A DNA stretch of 64,000 nt from Megamerina dolium (Eukaryota > Arthropoda > Insecta > Diptera > Megamerinidae). The stretch is taken from assembly GCA_963854835.1 (NCBI GenBank), contig OY978526.1, forward strand, positions 74,310,418 to 74,374,417. The letters run 5' to 3'. Each line of letters begins with the position of its first letter. The stretch's first letter is position 1. Positions 1-12,353 of the stretch are shown in pieces. Below the pieces are notes generated by a model. It saw only the letters and a program-made list of their open reading frames with translations. It was not told where the DNA came from and searched no databases. Both the position numbers and the translations under genes were made by a program.

Positions 1-199
1 AAATCTTCTATACAAAAAATGGCAATTGGGACAAAATTTATATTGATGCTTTAAATTTAATTAATTCCAAATTAAATACAGTTTGGCACATAAATGAAAA
101 AATTTCAAAAAAATGCAGTACCTTAGGAAAAGTATAGTGAATATAGTCCCCTCTATTTTAGGACGTTTCATGAAATAATGTGTGAGCCAAAAAATGGTG

Positions 200-660
200 C
201 CCCATCTTGGTCAAAGTTGAAAGAAATATGAGCTGCCTAGGAAGCATCTCTGGTAGCATATAATTTGACGCTCTTATAAAATTGGCTTTCACCACTTACA
301 GAGTGCCGCTGAGAGGTAAAATGTAAGAATTGTGTTTGTTTGTGACTGGTATTGTAGTGCCTCTTCCTTAAGGGGTATATGGTAAAACTAATTAGAGGTT
401 TGTGTTATTTTACATAGAAGAGACGAATTATGTGTAGTTTCTGGAGTAATTTGTCTATTTTCAGGTGTTATTAGGTTCATTTTGTGTGGAAGTCTCCTTA
501 GAAGGTAAAGATAGAAGGTCAGTTTATTCAGGGAATGTGTTGCGGTAATATAAAAAGTGAATGTCTCTTCTATATTTCAATCTCTAGAGATGATTCCTGG
601 GCACTAGCAGACTTTCATAGACATTTCTAGTGGCTGGCTGGCTAGAGGAAGGTGCATTTT
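200..660 (+). repeat. Family A degenerate repeat, forward orientation
   Basis: Degenerate units of the dispersed family called A here. Landmarks in order are a stretch like TTTTGTGTGGAAGTCTCC, a GATA-rich purine segment, a segment ending near TATATTTCAATCTCTAG, then GATTCCTGGGCA. The same ordered landmarks recur at eight other places in the window. No coding potential is visible. The family name is mine; identity to a named element is unknown. Confidence 0.5.
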
Positions 661-2669
661 CACATAGAAACTTCCAGAATGGAATCGATTAGATGAATAA
701 TTGAGCACCAGAAAAATGCACTGCTATAAATTTCACAGAGTTAATAATGTTAAAAATATAAAATAGAGATTTCGTCTTTATTACAATGATTAAAATAAAA
801 ATAAAAATTGCCATAGATAAGCTATAGGTTGATATAGGTAAGCTATACAATACTATCATCAGTGCCACCTTTCGAAATAATTTTTTTTTAAGATTTAACC
901 CATAGGTGGCCATGATTCAAACGATTTAATTAGGCGCAAAAATTGGGTTCATCGAATTCGCTCTTGTAAAAGAGCAGTGGATGCCAATTGAATGATGCTG
1001 TATTAAACATTTAACTGTATCGATTGTACTTCACATTGAATAAAAAACATTTGAGTTTCCTCAACAATTATTGTGTTTGACAACATGAATGAAAGTGCAT
1101 TTGACAACATCATACATTTGGATAACGTCATTAAAAATTCGAATGAGTTCATCTTACCCAAAATAAATTGAAGTTACATTTCTCCCAATTTATGTCCAAA
1201 AACTATAACAATATTAGTACTATACTATATCTAAACTTATTTGTCAATCATAATTTACGTTATTGAAATATATAGTTAGGTAATATGATATTGATATGAA
1301 ATTATGCTACCAATCCAACTACTTTCATGTACATATTATATATCCATAATTCCACAGATTCTTGTTAATATTGAACTTAACACAAAGAGTTATTGCATGA
1401 TACAGTGTTGATATTGCTTTATAATCGAAAGGTATAATATTAGCACAAAACATTTTGTTCAATGGTTTTGGCCTGTCAGTGCAAATATAGGTTTGGTATA
1501 TTGCTTCCTAGTATGTACAATATAATCACTCTGCAAGGATGCAATGCAAGTGTAAAATTAACATATGAAGCACATATTCGTGCATATACATACATACACA
1601 GAAGCGCTTCTATAAATGTTGCGAACAGTGTTAATTAATGTCGACCTAGTTAAAATATGCTCAGTCGTTTGCCGGCGTGATCATCATCATCATCAGTATC
1701 AGCGTCACGTTATTACTTTCATCACTATAATTTTATCTTTAGTCCCAATTCATTGCTGATAACAGTACCTATCTAGATATATATAAATAAAGTATGTACT
1801 TATATGTATATAGTACAATATATGTTACTATATAGTAAATACCCGTATACTTGCATTGCTGTGATTTTCGTTAATGTGTATGTTTGTTAATCAATATTGT
1901 GTTCAGAAGCGGTGGCAGATAAAGAATATCGGCCTCTTTTATTAAATATTGTTTGTTGAAAATGTGTCACTCATCCATATACTATATGCAAATGTATATA
2001 TTGTTGAACATCAGCTGTTCCTTTTTTGTGTGGGAAAGTGGGGTAAAAAGTTTATTAATTACTAGCATCAATGTGGGTATGGGTTTTTCGATAAGAAAAA
2101 GTACACAAAATGAAGGTACATTAAATTTACATAAATATATGAGAGACCATATACATAAAAGTACTGGAATTTATATAGGTACCAACCTATACTTATATAT
2201 AATCTGTAGTAACAATTTAAGTTTTCATAAATTAATAATACTTATAGTGAATAACTTACTCTTCATAGAAAATTGTTTTGTGCTCGTATTTCATGGAAGA
2301 GCAGTATAAAAAAAAACTTGCACTTTCTACAATATTAAACCGTAAAAAATAGCTTTTATTCATACTTTTTACAAAAATTAAACAGTGCTACAGTGATTGT
2401 GAATTTTTTCAAATACAAATTACTTTCAAAACTAGCTCTTCGGAGTACTTGTATCATTTTCCTCAGTCATTATTCAAATTATTTTGACATCTAAAACAAA
2501 TTTTGTAGTCAAATGGAGATTTTACTTCTTAATCTATTATTCATTCATTATTATTCTTCATTATCAAGGACTGTTTGCCGTATTTTCTGCAAAATTTCAA
2601 CAATCTTGCTTAAAAAATCTACGCTCCGTAGAGTAAAATATGACTATACCATATATATCTCTAATAGCC
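661..2669. other. AT-rich DNA without recognisable gene
   Basis: I see no gene. The stretch is AT-rich with short TACATA/TATGTA runs and a short CAT run near 1680-1696. The longest open frames are low-complexity, with no motif I recognise. Confidence 0.7.
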
Positions 2670-2671
2670 TA

Positions 2672-3028
2672 GAAAGACGACAGCCTTAATCCGAATTAAA
2701 TGTACATTTAATCCAAATAAAATACTAACCTTACAGACGGCAATATTGCGGATTAAGTAAGCAGCTGATTGCTGTTTTATTAGGTTTGCTCTCTTATATT
2801 TATTATTACTTACTTATATTACAATTTCTGTCATCTGTCACTCTCGATATGAGAAAATATACAAGAAGTACGCGAACTGAAAACTATCAGAAAATTGTAA
2901 ATTGACATTCAGAGTACGCAGAGCTGGATTTATTTGTCCCTCAACGCTTTTCATATCGAAAATTGTTAACAATTGTTGAGAGTTAATTCGAATTAACTCG
3001 TTAATCCGGATTAACGCTGCCGTCTGTC
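2672..3028. mobile_element. 357-bp TIR element (MITE-like) with TA duplication
   Basis: Both ends carry a near-perfect inverted repeat of about 28 bp. The left end begins GAAAGACGACAGCC and the reversed right end begins GACAGACGGCAGCG, with four mismatches over 28 bp. A TA dinucleotide lies on each side (2670-2671 and 3029-3030), as expected for Tc1/mariner-type target duplication. An internal partial copy of the terminal motif lies near 2731-2755, and a perfect 18-bp palindrome spans 2695-2712. There is no coding capacity, so it would be non-autonomous. The parent family is not identified. Confidence 0.55.
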
Positions 3029-3088
3029 TATGCTATAACACCGTCTGCAGTAATTAAAAACGATCATTGATATTACATTGTTTAATAG

Positions 3089-3124
3089 TATGGTAAAACA
3101 TATGGTAAAACATATGGTAAAACA
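3089..3124. repeat. 12-bp tandem repeat, three exact copies
   Basis: The unit TATGGTAAAACA occurs three times in a row without a mismatch. It is isolated and not part of a larger array. Confidence 0.9.
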
Positions 3125-3130
3125 TGACAT

Positions 3131-5779
3131 TGTTATTCTTACAATCTTATCTGAGTGAGTTTCGGGCCCGGCCATTGTAATATACCAATTTTTCTGCGAA
3201 CCAAAAATGTCCTATTTATGACAAGATAGGAATTTGTGACAAGAATATGCAATTTAATTGACGTAAAATCCCTTGATAATTGAATAGTATTCATATCCCT
3301 TGCTTTCAATCAAATTCTTCAACAGTAAAACTCAGTGAAACAATATTGGCATTTGATGATCTTCAATAGAACTCCATTAATATTGTAAATTTTGTTTATT
3401 GTTACCGTTGCATTTTTGCATTTTTTTTTGTATCCCTTGGAGTTCGAACATCCTTCTTTGAGTGGTATGCTAGACAACTATTCAAAATGATATGAATTAC
3501 ATACTTTATTATTAATCATCGAATTTTTAATATTCTTTCTACTTACTAGACGTCTTTATTACAAAAGCACGCAAAAATTATGAAGTTTTATATAAGTATG
3601 TAGTTGCCTAGTCTCAGTTTTCTGAATGCGATGACATGTTTTGTTCTTTCAGACAAACTCACGAAAATATTTCGCTTACGTTCTGTTAATCTTTTGTGTT
3701 AATTAAAAAAGTTGCTAAAAGGTTGTAGTGAAATAAATTGTATTGTCTGATAGACATTCGGTAAGGAAAGTAAGAAACGAAGACGAACAAAAAAAAAAAA
3801 ATATTTCTACATAGTACATACATACTACTCGTTGTATGTATATGCGAATGTGCTATATATACTTACTTATACTTACATATATTATACGCAGTATGTGAAG
3901 TACAATTGAAATCTTTAAGAATATGGTACGACATAATCGACAACATCGTAGATGCATGCAATTGCATCTTATGTTTCTTGACTGCGAAACTTAGTTATGT
4001 ACATATATGTACATATGTACAAATTAGTACATGTGTATTTGGTATGATGGAAACTACAATTGTTGGCGCTATTGCGATTAATAATAAAATGTCAGAAGCA
4101 GACTTTCTCATTAACACGTGACATTTATAAGAACATGATATTTCATATATTCGTATGTAATTGTAATTTCAGATGTGGCATAAGTCGAGTTTATATTCGA
4201 GTTGATTGCATACACATACACATACACATGTATACGATAATGAAATGAGTATGTATTTCTTTAACTTATCACCCTCAATTACCTGCTCTTTCTTGGAAAT
4301 ATTTTGTGAATTCATCCATGTTTGTATTGAAATATTTAACCATAACTTATATGTGGAATTTATCTTATATATGTACGTACGTATATAGGCAAGTGTATAG
4401 GTTTGTATATCCGCAATTAACTCACCACTTGGTTGCATATATGTACTGCCATTTGAAATGGAATTCTATATGGCTGCATACGAATACATGACTTGCAATC
4501 CCATTTCACTTGTCAGTAATATCTGCCATTCACTGATCAATCGACAAGAATCACCGATATACATTCATACTATATGCATACATATGTACATATAACAATG
4601 GCACAAGCAACAATACTACTACCAACTGTAGGATTTATCAGCATAAGGACAATAATAATAAATACAACAACAAAAATAACAGCAAAAATAACATATGTGA
4701 TTGGCAGTTCAGTTACGTTACGATGCCACTCATTCATCAGTTCATATATGTAGGTACTTACACATGTGTTTATTATTTGTGTGCGTATGTGTGAGTTGTA
4801 TGGATGGATAACATCGTTAAGGATATCATTTGATTTCAATATTGTATGTACCAAGTAGTCTAGTATTGTACTATACATAGTATGATATAATCTGCATAAG
4901 GAAACAATTCTATGAATATCTTACCTTTTGTAATAGATATTACTTATACCATTCGTGTGTGTAGTAGAGGATTATCACAATGATATAGGATAGTCAGTCA
5001 TAATATTGGCAGTCGTTTTTATCTCTATTTCATTATTGCAGATTTCATGATTTTGATTTGGGTATGACTCAGTCACAACCACTACGGTGTTCCTTGTCAA
5101 TCATATCAAATGAAGTTGATAAATAAAATATTTATAGACATGTCTAGATACGTTGTAAAGTAGGTACATTATTAGTGCTATATGTGCGAGGTGCGAATAT
5201 ACGAATGCGTCTATATTTAAAACAGAGTTGTAAGAGAATTCAATCATTTCGGAATACAGTTATCGTTAATTCATTTAAAAGCTGCCTTTAATTCATTAAA
5301 GAATGAGTGTGAACCATTCATAATTCTAAAAAGCTTAAAATTAGCTGAATTTATAAACAACGCAACACGAAGAAGAACAGCTGTAATGTTATTATTAACA
5401 TTTTTATGTTAACACTAATGTTATCGACATTAAAATTTAATATGAAAATTTTAATATGACATTTTTGCTACTGAGTGGACGTGGCGATTGTCATAACTTT
5501 GAGGTTGCAGCCATAGGCGGCTGCATTCAACAAAATTTCAATTCAGATTGAATTCTTTAGGTTTTACAATTCATTAATTAAAAATTATTAATATTCATTC
5601 GTTTTTAATAGCCTTAAGACTTCACATACTGAATACTGGAAAAAAGTGAATTCAGCTTTTTAAAAGAATGAAAGGCCAAAATGAATTCACACTTTTATAG
5701 CTCAGATCTATAATGATATCAAAATTTTTAAATGAAAATCAATGAAATATCTTAATAATATAAATATTACAATATTTAT
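3131..5779. other. AT-rich DNA without recognisable gene
   Basis: No gene seen. The open frames at 3906-4491 and 4570-4878 run through TACATATGTA repeats on both strands and lack motifs, so I treat them as chance. The part at 5220-5720 has many ATTCATT/AATGAATT words but no clear element ends. Confidence 0.65.
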
Positions 5780-6480
5780 ATGATTTTCATCATCGCTGTA
5801 GGTAGGCGTATTTTTCATCCAATAGCATCAATTTTTAAATATTCTCGCACGTCTTTAAATATAATCGTATATCTGGATCTTCAATATTCATACTTTTATA
5901 TGAGTGGTAGGCATCGTTTTCATTCGCTTTCGCCCATTTTCAAGCCCGTTCATTGATGAGAAAATTTCTTCATAATCATCAAGTTTCAATTTGATAACTT
6001 TATATTTTCGTGTTAAAATATGCATACAGAAGCATAAGTTTCTATGGGAGGTAGGTGTGATTTTCATTCGATTCTGCCCATTTTTTAATATGTCTCTTCG
6101 ATATTAAATATAATCACATGTGTCAAGTTTTAGCTTCACAACTTTATATTTTTGTACATAAAATATGAAAACACATATACTTTTGTCTGAGAGGTAGGTG
6201 TGAATTTCATCATATTGCGCTAATTTTTTAATATATTTATTCTGTGGTCATGTAACATTTATATATCAAGTTTTAGTTTAAAAGTTTCATATTTCCGTAC
6301 GAAAAGTGTGAAAATATACCTTCAACATTGTTCTTTTGTATGGGAGGTGGACCTTGTTTCCATAGCCTTACAACCATTCAGGAATTCATTTGTTCGTTGG
6401 TGAAAATAATTTTACGTACCAATTTTTAGTCTGATCGATGTATAATAAAAGGAGTTATGGTGCGAACAGATTCGCACACA
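5780..6480 (-). repeat. Family B degenerate tandem array, about 145-bp period, reversed
   Basis: The landmark GGGAGGTAGGTGTGATTTTC or a close variant recurs near 5900, 6047, 6190 and 6340, giving spacings of 143-150 bp. Between landmarks are conserved phrases such as TTCGCCCATTTT and AACTTTATATTTT. The same units occur in the opposite orientation at 24690-25450 and elsewhere. The array runs into TTCGCACACAGACAGATAGG near 6470, which I remember as a phrase found in dispersed fly repeats. No coding potential. Confidence 0.6.
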
Positions 6481-7855
6481 GACAGATAGGCAGACAAATA
6501 TAGCTAAACCTGTAGATATAGCTCAGATTGTGATTTTGTACAATAAGTACAACAGTAAAATACTTTAAATAATTCGTCTTTTATTCAGATTGGGTGGATT
6601 TGTAGGATCTGATTTTTAAAAGACTTACTTACACCTATAACACATGTGTTGATATAGCCAGGGGTCCGTCCATTGGTTTTCTATTTGAAAATTTCACAAC
6701 GGCAATAACAAAATGTGCCAAAGAGTGCCAAGCTACATCAATAACTTGGTAATTCTTCTGAGAGTATTAAATTGCAATGAAAATTGAAAATACTTCTAAA
6801 AGAGTTTTGTAGCTAGAAGTACGGTCCCTCCGAATATTGTAAAAGAAATTTAACCCAGGTTGTGCAAAGCCTATAGTGCAAAATTAAAGTATTTATTTTC
6901 GTCTATATAAATGTAAAATAGAATAATAAATGAAAGAAGGAATCATTTCTATCCTTGTGTGTCAATTTACTTTCAAAGTGTTGATGTGGATATTTTCATC
7001 GGCACAATCATATTATTGCATACTATTGACATATATTTTTATCATTCTGAAAATCAAATTAAATATATGACAAAATGAAGGCACTAGCAATTTAATGCTA
7101 ATATGAAATTACCCAGCTAACCATATTGGAAGTGCTACCAGAATCTTCTAGTCGTGTAGCAAATTACTCGTAGAGTGTTTTTAGGTCACTCTATTAAACA
7201 GACGACATTGTGTTTCTTTGTGTTTGAATTTTTACAAATTTACGCGACAGGCCATTCAGCATATTCAGAAAAAAATGTTGAGTAGTAAATATTAATGGTG
7301 TTCATAATATTGTTGAAGAAAAATGAATACGGGACGCTTTAACAATTCTATCACTCAGAATTATTCTGGGTATTTTAAGCGGACTGAGTTTAATCAACAC
7401 AGGATTAGAATTCAGTACCTCAAATTTGTATAGACATGTTATCTTGTCTGAGGATTGAGAGCTCTTTGTCTCTGTACCTATATTTAGTATTGTTAAAGCA
7501 CAATTTTACTGCGTCCACAATGTCACGTTCACTCCTATGCATTTGGTTGTAATGCAATTAGGTAATTGTTTTAATTTTATGGTATATTCCCACAAATCTT
7601 GTTAAATTTTGTGAATATTCCACCACTACACTTTTTGCCACGTTCGTATCATTTTTTTATTAAAATCACATAATGGACAGTGCCCAAATATAGGACTCAT
7701 CTAGTGCTACAAATCAGAGTAATTTGTTTATATTGAAAGCGCTTTTGAAAGCATTTTATAATGAAGCGCTGAAAAAATTGGTGTAACGAAATCGACTAAT
7801 GCACACAGGATACGCTTGTTCTGGGCTCTTGGTGCCAAATACGTTGCTATGCACA
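6481..7855. other. AT-rich DNA without recognisable gene
   Basis: I see nothing coding and no clear element ends between the family B array and the mariner element. Confidence 0.6.
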
Positions 7856-7857
7856 TA

Positions 7858-9055
7858 CGAGGGTTACTATTTATATTTCGGGAATAGGAAATAATAACAG
7901 AGATTTTTAAATGAAAACGGCTTTATTGTTTTTCAAAATATTCACCATAATGATCAATGCATTTTTGCATTCGTTCAAACCATTTGTCATAGCAGTTTTT
8001 CCATTCCTCTTGAGACACTTCCAAAACATGGTTTTTGAACGCTTCAACTGCTTCTTTGCAGCTCGTAAATCATTGACCACGCAGTTTACCTTTGATATTC
8101 GGGAACAAGAAGAAGTCATTGGGTGCCAAATCAAGACTGTACGGAGGATGAGTCATGAATTCGATGTTTTGACTGCTCTAAAATTCACGTGTTTGAGGAG
8201 ATGTGTGAGAGCCCGCATTGTCATAATGGAGAATGATTCCTCTTTGGCTGCTGGTTTTGCGAATTTCTCTGAAGACTTCCAGCAGAATTGATCGTCCTAC
8301 GTTGCTCAAGCGGAACATTGGCCACATGACCCATTCGGCCGAAGAAACAGGCGAGCATTTGCTTCTATGTGCTGCGGACCCGAACAATTTTTGTTGGATT
8401 TGGCTTATCTTTGAATACCCATACGGTCGATTGTTTCTTTGTTTCCGGTTTATATGCATACGCATGATTCGTCACTTGTCAGGATTTTATAAACGTCTTT
8501 TGAAGCACCACGGTTGAAATTTTTAGGCATTCCCTTACATCAATCGACGGGAGCGACTGCAAATTTTTTTAACAACTAATTGTTCATGCAAAATCGAATG
8601 TATTGAAGTGAAACTAATATGCAATACTAAACTTGCGTTACCAATTTATGCACAGCATCGTTGTTTTGTGGCACAATAACCGATTATGGACGACCTTAAC
8701 GGAATTCGTCGGCGACCGAACTACGACCACGATTGAATTCACAATACCAGCAATATACTGTGGTCTTCGATGGTGCTTTATCGACATACAAAGAACTGAG
8801 TTCATCGACACATTCTTGTTGAAATAATCCACTTTGAAAATTGTGAAAAATTATCCAACGAAAACCTTCTCTTGAAATTTCCATTTTTTTGGCCAAATTG
8901 ATTTTCTTAACTCACTGTAAACAAAACAAATAGCAATTGTACATCAAAACGTTGTGTGCACGTTTCTGTCAAAATGTGTCAAACTTTATTAAGGTCTTGC
9001 CAGATTTTAGCTATTGACATTAGTGTTGCCAGATCTCGAAATAAAAATTTAAGCA
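7858..9055 (-). mobile_element. Degenerate mariner (D34D) element
   Basis: An almost full-length Tc1/mariner element lying on the minus strand. The left end begins CGAGGGTTACTA directly after a TA (7856-7857). The right end, read in reverse, carries a related TTTTTATTTCGAGATCTGG, so both terminal repeats can be placed, though the right one is eroded and its last bases are approximate. The transposase inside (7923-8884) is broken. It is the first of five Tc1/mariner remnants within 8.4 kb. Confidence 0.75.
7923..8884 (-). pseudogene. Mariner transposase, frameshifted
   Basis: A cut-and-paste transposase relic that would have acted on the element ends in the nucleus. The reverse-strand reading starts at ATG 8884 (MEISREGFRWII) and shows the N-terminal helix-turn-helix signature APSKTTVYCWYCEFNRGR. 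It then shows the first catalytic aspartate in LTSDESWVYAYKP, the second in ILHYDNAGSHTS, and the third in SLDLAPNDFFLFPNIKG. I count 34 residues between the second and third Asp, i.e. D34D, which defines mariner proper. It ends with CIDHYGEYFEKQ before TAA at 7923. Damage includes stops after position 8640, a frameshift near 8310, a TAG near 8176 and a TGA in the C-terminal part. Length (~320 codons) is short of the usual ~345, consistent with small deletions. It is certainly dead; the subfamily is not assigned. Confidence 0.85.
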
Positions 9056-11099
9056 AAAACTTTAATTTTTATATTAAACTCAAATGGTTAGCTTGGTTAT
9101 ATTTACTCGTATATTTCTGCATTTATATAAATTTATGCATGTCTATATTACAAGAGACGATTTTCTACTAGATATTGTTAGATTATTTGTACATACAATA
9201 CTTTCTCACCATGGGACATACGCACACATCATTATGCAGTATCATGTTGTACAAGTCACATGCTCGTATGATATTTAATACAGTTGAAAACAAGGCTAAT
9301 ATCAAGCAAACAAGTCTCAAGAAGAAAAACAACACTAATAATAGTCGTACATATGCACTCATCTATAAGTACATACGTACATATATGTACATATTATAGT
9401 GTGTCGTCAATGTTGATGTTCTAGTCAGTTGCTGTTGTCGACAACAACATGATGTTGCAACTTGTACAATTGTGTAATAACACCAGTTGATTGTTGCTAT
9501 TCGTTTGTTATTTTTGTTTTGGAAATGATACAGTTGTTATTTAGGTTTTATTTTTTTTTTTAGTTACAAAACTACTACATAAACAGAGAGGTTTCATTCA
9601 TGGTCAACATTATTATGGTCTATCCTCAGCGGATTAGCAAATGCATTCGAATTTCAAAAATACGTAGAATAGACTACATCGAAGGGATGTCATATGTTTT
9701 TTTTTTTTTTGTAAACTTGTTGTGTTGTCAAAACTTGTAAATCACAGTGATAAATATAGTAAGCCGCATGTGTATAACATTTAAGAAAGCACACTTTGAA
9801 GATGAGTAAAGTTTTTGTGAGAGCGATAGAAAACAAACTCCCTTTGGTGTATATCTTTGAATTTACATTTGCTTTAAATGAAAAACGTAGAATTTTGAGT
9901 AAGCTGTGGTTAAGCGGAAAAAGAGACTCTTCTTTCAAAACACATATAATGGTTAATGCATAAGCAGAATGAAGAGTAAAATTGCGAGAAAAAAAAGCAT
10001 GACAATGAATTATGCACTTAATCCGCTTTACTTACGTTATTTACAGAAAGTATGCTAAAGACATGTAACTAGTTATGTACCGACATATTTCTTTTTTTTT
10101 ATTATTATTATATCACTCGGAGGGACTAAGTTGTATTTAAATTATGTTGAAGAGGAAAGGTTTTATTTTCTATTTAATTACGAGAAAAATAATACAATTA
10201 GTAACATGTCATAATAAACTAACTAAAGTTGCATACGTTGAAATTGCTTACATAAAATTAAATAAAATTATACTCTGCGTTATAATTTTTTTTTGCATTT
10301 ATATTTACACTTTAAATATGAATTCTCATAAAAAAAGGTTACATTTTTAAACTTTGTGCATTTATGAAATGAATAAATCTGTTTCCTTAAATATCTCGAA
10401 GTTTTAAAGTGGAAAAATTGAACAATTTATTCATTGCACAAGTGAGCAAGTTGTATTCTAAATCAGCTTATCACTAGAATCGAAAACGTATTGAATATTC
10501 ATATGCTAGATAAGGATAAATACATTTGGCACAGAAAATGTCAAAAATGGATTAGTGCAATTCACGATCAAATAACATATGGTCTTGCAAAAGATATCAT
10601 TGCATAGTTGTGCAAACATTGCATTAAAATGCATTGATATAAATTTACGATGCGCTTGGAAGTATGCAATGGGAAATGCATATGTATATCTAATATTTGT
10701 TATGCATATGCAATACACCAATGCCTCGCTATACAGCCTAGATACGTTCCGTAAAAGTTGGCCGTAAAACGAATCAACTCTTTTAGATATTCTTTCATTC
10801 AACATTATTCAGTAAATTTACGTGATTACGGAAGCAAATTCCAATAAAGGAGTTAAAAAATCCATTATTTGATATTTTCACATGATAACAAAATCAGTAC
10901 CAATTTACGTACAACATATTACGGTGGAATTACTTGTTTTTCTCGCATTTTTTTTTCAGCTCATTTTGTATCGAGGAAGTATGATGAAGAACAAGAATTG
11001 GGGTAAATAAATTAATGGAGGCACCATGGGGATAGTCTGAGCCTTCTAAATTTTGTGGTGGAGCCTCAGAAATATCTGTTGCACTGAACAACTTTCCCC
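9056..11099. other. AT-rich DNA without recognisable gene
   Basis: No gene seen. There is a 14-bp palindrome TGTTGTCGACAACA near 9436-9449 and several poly-T tracts (9548, 9697, 10090). The open frames at 9690-9938, 10144-10350 and 10506-10805 have low-complexity translations without motifs. Confidence 0.65.
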
Positions 11100-11640
11100 T
11101 CATTGGACTTTTACCTTGGTGACGGTTTCTGGTTCTATCTTATGAATGAATTCGCATAACATCGGTCCTTCACGGTACCCCACAAAACAAAAAAAAAAAA
11201 AAGAAATGTCAAACGGTGTCAAATCGTAGCTCCAAGGTAGCCAATTGACATCGCCGAGACGGCTGATAACACGATTACCGAACTTGGCGCGTAAAAGATC
11301 GATTGTGAGTAAAACCAAAGATCGTCCAGGTTTGTGTCTTCAATTTCCCGTACAAAAACAAAAAAATCGTTTATCATGGCCCAATGATGTCACCGCTCAA
11401 AATCGGCATCAAATTGTCACTCTTTGAGGATGCATTGTCTTCTCAATGATCACGTGCGGGTTTTCCGATCCCCAGATATGGCAGTTTTGCTTGTTAACAT
11501 AGCCGCCGAGATGAAAATGAGCATCGTCAGAAAGGATGAAGGAAACTTCTTTTCAATTTTGGAAATAAGTTTGCATTATTTTCCAGCGTTGCTCAAGCGT
11601 CAAGGTTTCTGTCAAGGTTTCCAATGGGAAAGAGCTATCA
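11100..11640 (-). pseudogene. Fragment of a DD41D-type Tc1/mariner transposase
   Basis: Reverse-strand translation gives SDDAHFHLGGYVNKQN (first catalytic region), then IWGSENPHVI, HPQRVTIWC, a VREIEDTNLDDLWF-like stretch, IDLLRAKFGNRVIS, and WSYDLTPFDI (third Asp region). The order and wording match the element at 13167-14468, but divergence marks a different family of the same group. About a dozen residues, including the second catalytic Asp (QQDGATCHT in the relatives), are missing because DDLWF runs almost directly into IDLLRAKF. A pyrimidine-run expansion adds a frameshift after LTPFDI. No terminal repeats were found. At the position where the two complete copies have TGA, this relative has CAA (Gln). 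Confidence 0.75.
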
Positions 11641-11721
11641 CTGTAAAAAATGGAACCGCGTTAGCATTGCTTCAAGATGGAGTCCCTCTCTAAGTGAGTG
11701 TAAGGCTACCAGCTAGATACT

Positions 11722-11988
11722 TGCGTTCAGGTCCCACTTTTTAAAATTGACAAACATTTTGCAATATTCTTCGCTTTTGACCATATTTTGCGCCACGTGT
11801 TCGGGGATTAATGTCACCATATTACCATCTATGGCTCTACGTTCCTATTTCCATGTCGCGCACATGAAAAAGATATAATTGGCGTCATCGATTTCCACAT
11901 CATCGAGTTTACATCCAGGAATTTCTACTTTGCCCTGAGTACTTTGGGCATAGTTAATTGAGGAAATACCCATGCCCAGAGAGCAGCT
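11722..11988 (-). pseudogene. Unidentified protein-like relic
   Basis: One reverse-strand frame reads as balanced, non-repetitive protein for about 88 codons. It contains INYAQSTQGKVEIPGCKLDD, then EIDDANYIFFMCATWK, a single TAG, then GNMVTLIPEHVAQNM and SEEYCKMFVNFKKWDLNAS before another TAG. Such composition is unlike the low-complexity translations of the surrounding DNA. I do not recognise the family. It abuts a candidate LTR (11990-12353), so it could be coding DNA of an LTR element, a captured host exon or a processed pseudogene. Only the coherent composition supports it. Confidence 0.4.
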
Positions 11989-11989
11989 G

Positions 11990-12353
11990 TGTTATATAGC
12001 AGTTTACTTCTCCAACCGGTATGCTACACAATGTTCTCATGTATGGGAATATTTTTGCCAACCACCTGCCTTTCGTTTCTGCTGCCCAACGCTCCTGCCA
12101 TAGTTGAGTTGTGCGAGCTCTTGTTTACACCCGCATCCCTTTACTATATTTCGAGCTTCATCGCTGCTCGAACTGTTTGTGCTGGTGCGATTCAACGCAC
12201 CATTCTTGTGCGTGTCCACAACTCCTTTCTTTCTTTCACAAGTAGCTCGATCTGTATCGATCCACTGGTTACAAGCACTGTTGCTTCTGATACGGTGCGG
12301 TACGCTGAGGTTACGCGGAGTGTTGCGGATCCCAGCGGAGGTGCTCCATAACA
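11990..12353. mobile_element. Candidate solo LTR, 364 bp
   Basis: A GC-richer island that starts TGTTAT and ends ATAACA, i.e. TG...CA ends with a 6-bp inverted terminal repeat, as in many insect LTRs. Open frames on both strands are long only because of the base composition. Flanks (CAGCTG left, AGTAAA right) do not form a clear target duplication, and no primer-binding site or second LTR is visible. This is a hypothesis only; superfamily unassigned. Confidence 0.35.

Noticed and set aside
4169..4878. Several small open frames on both strands
   Set aside because: They pass through TACATATGTA-type repeats and overlap each other on opposite strands.
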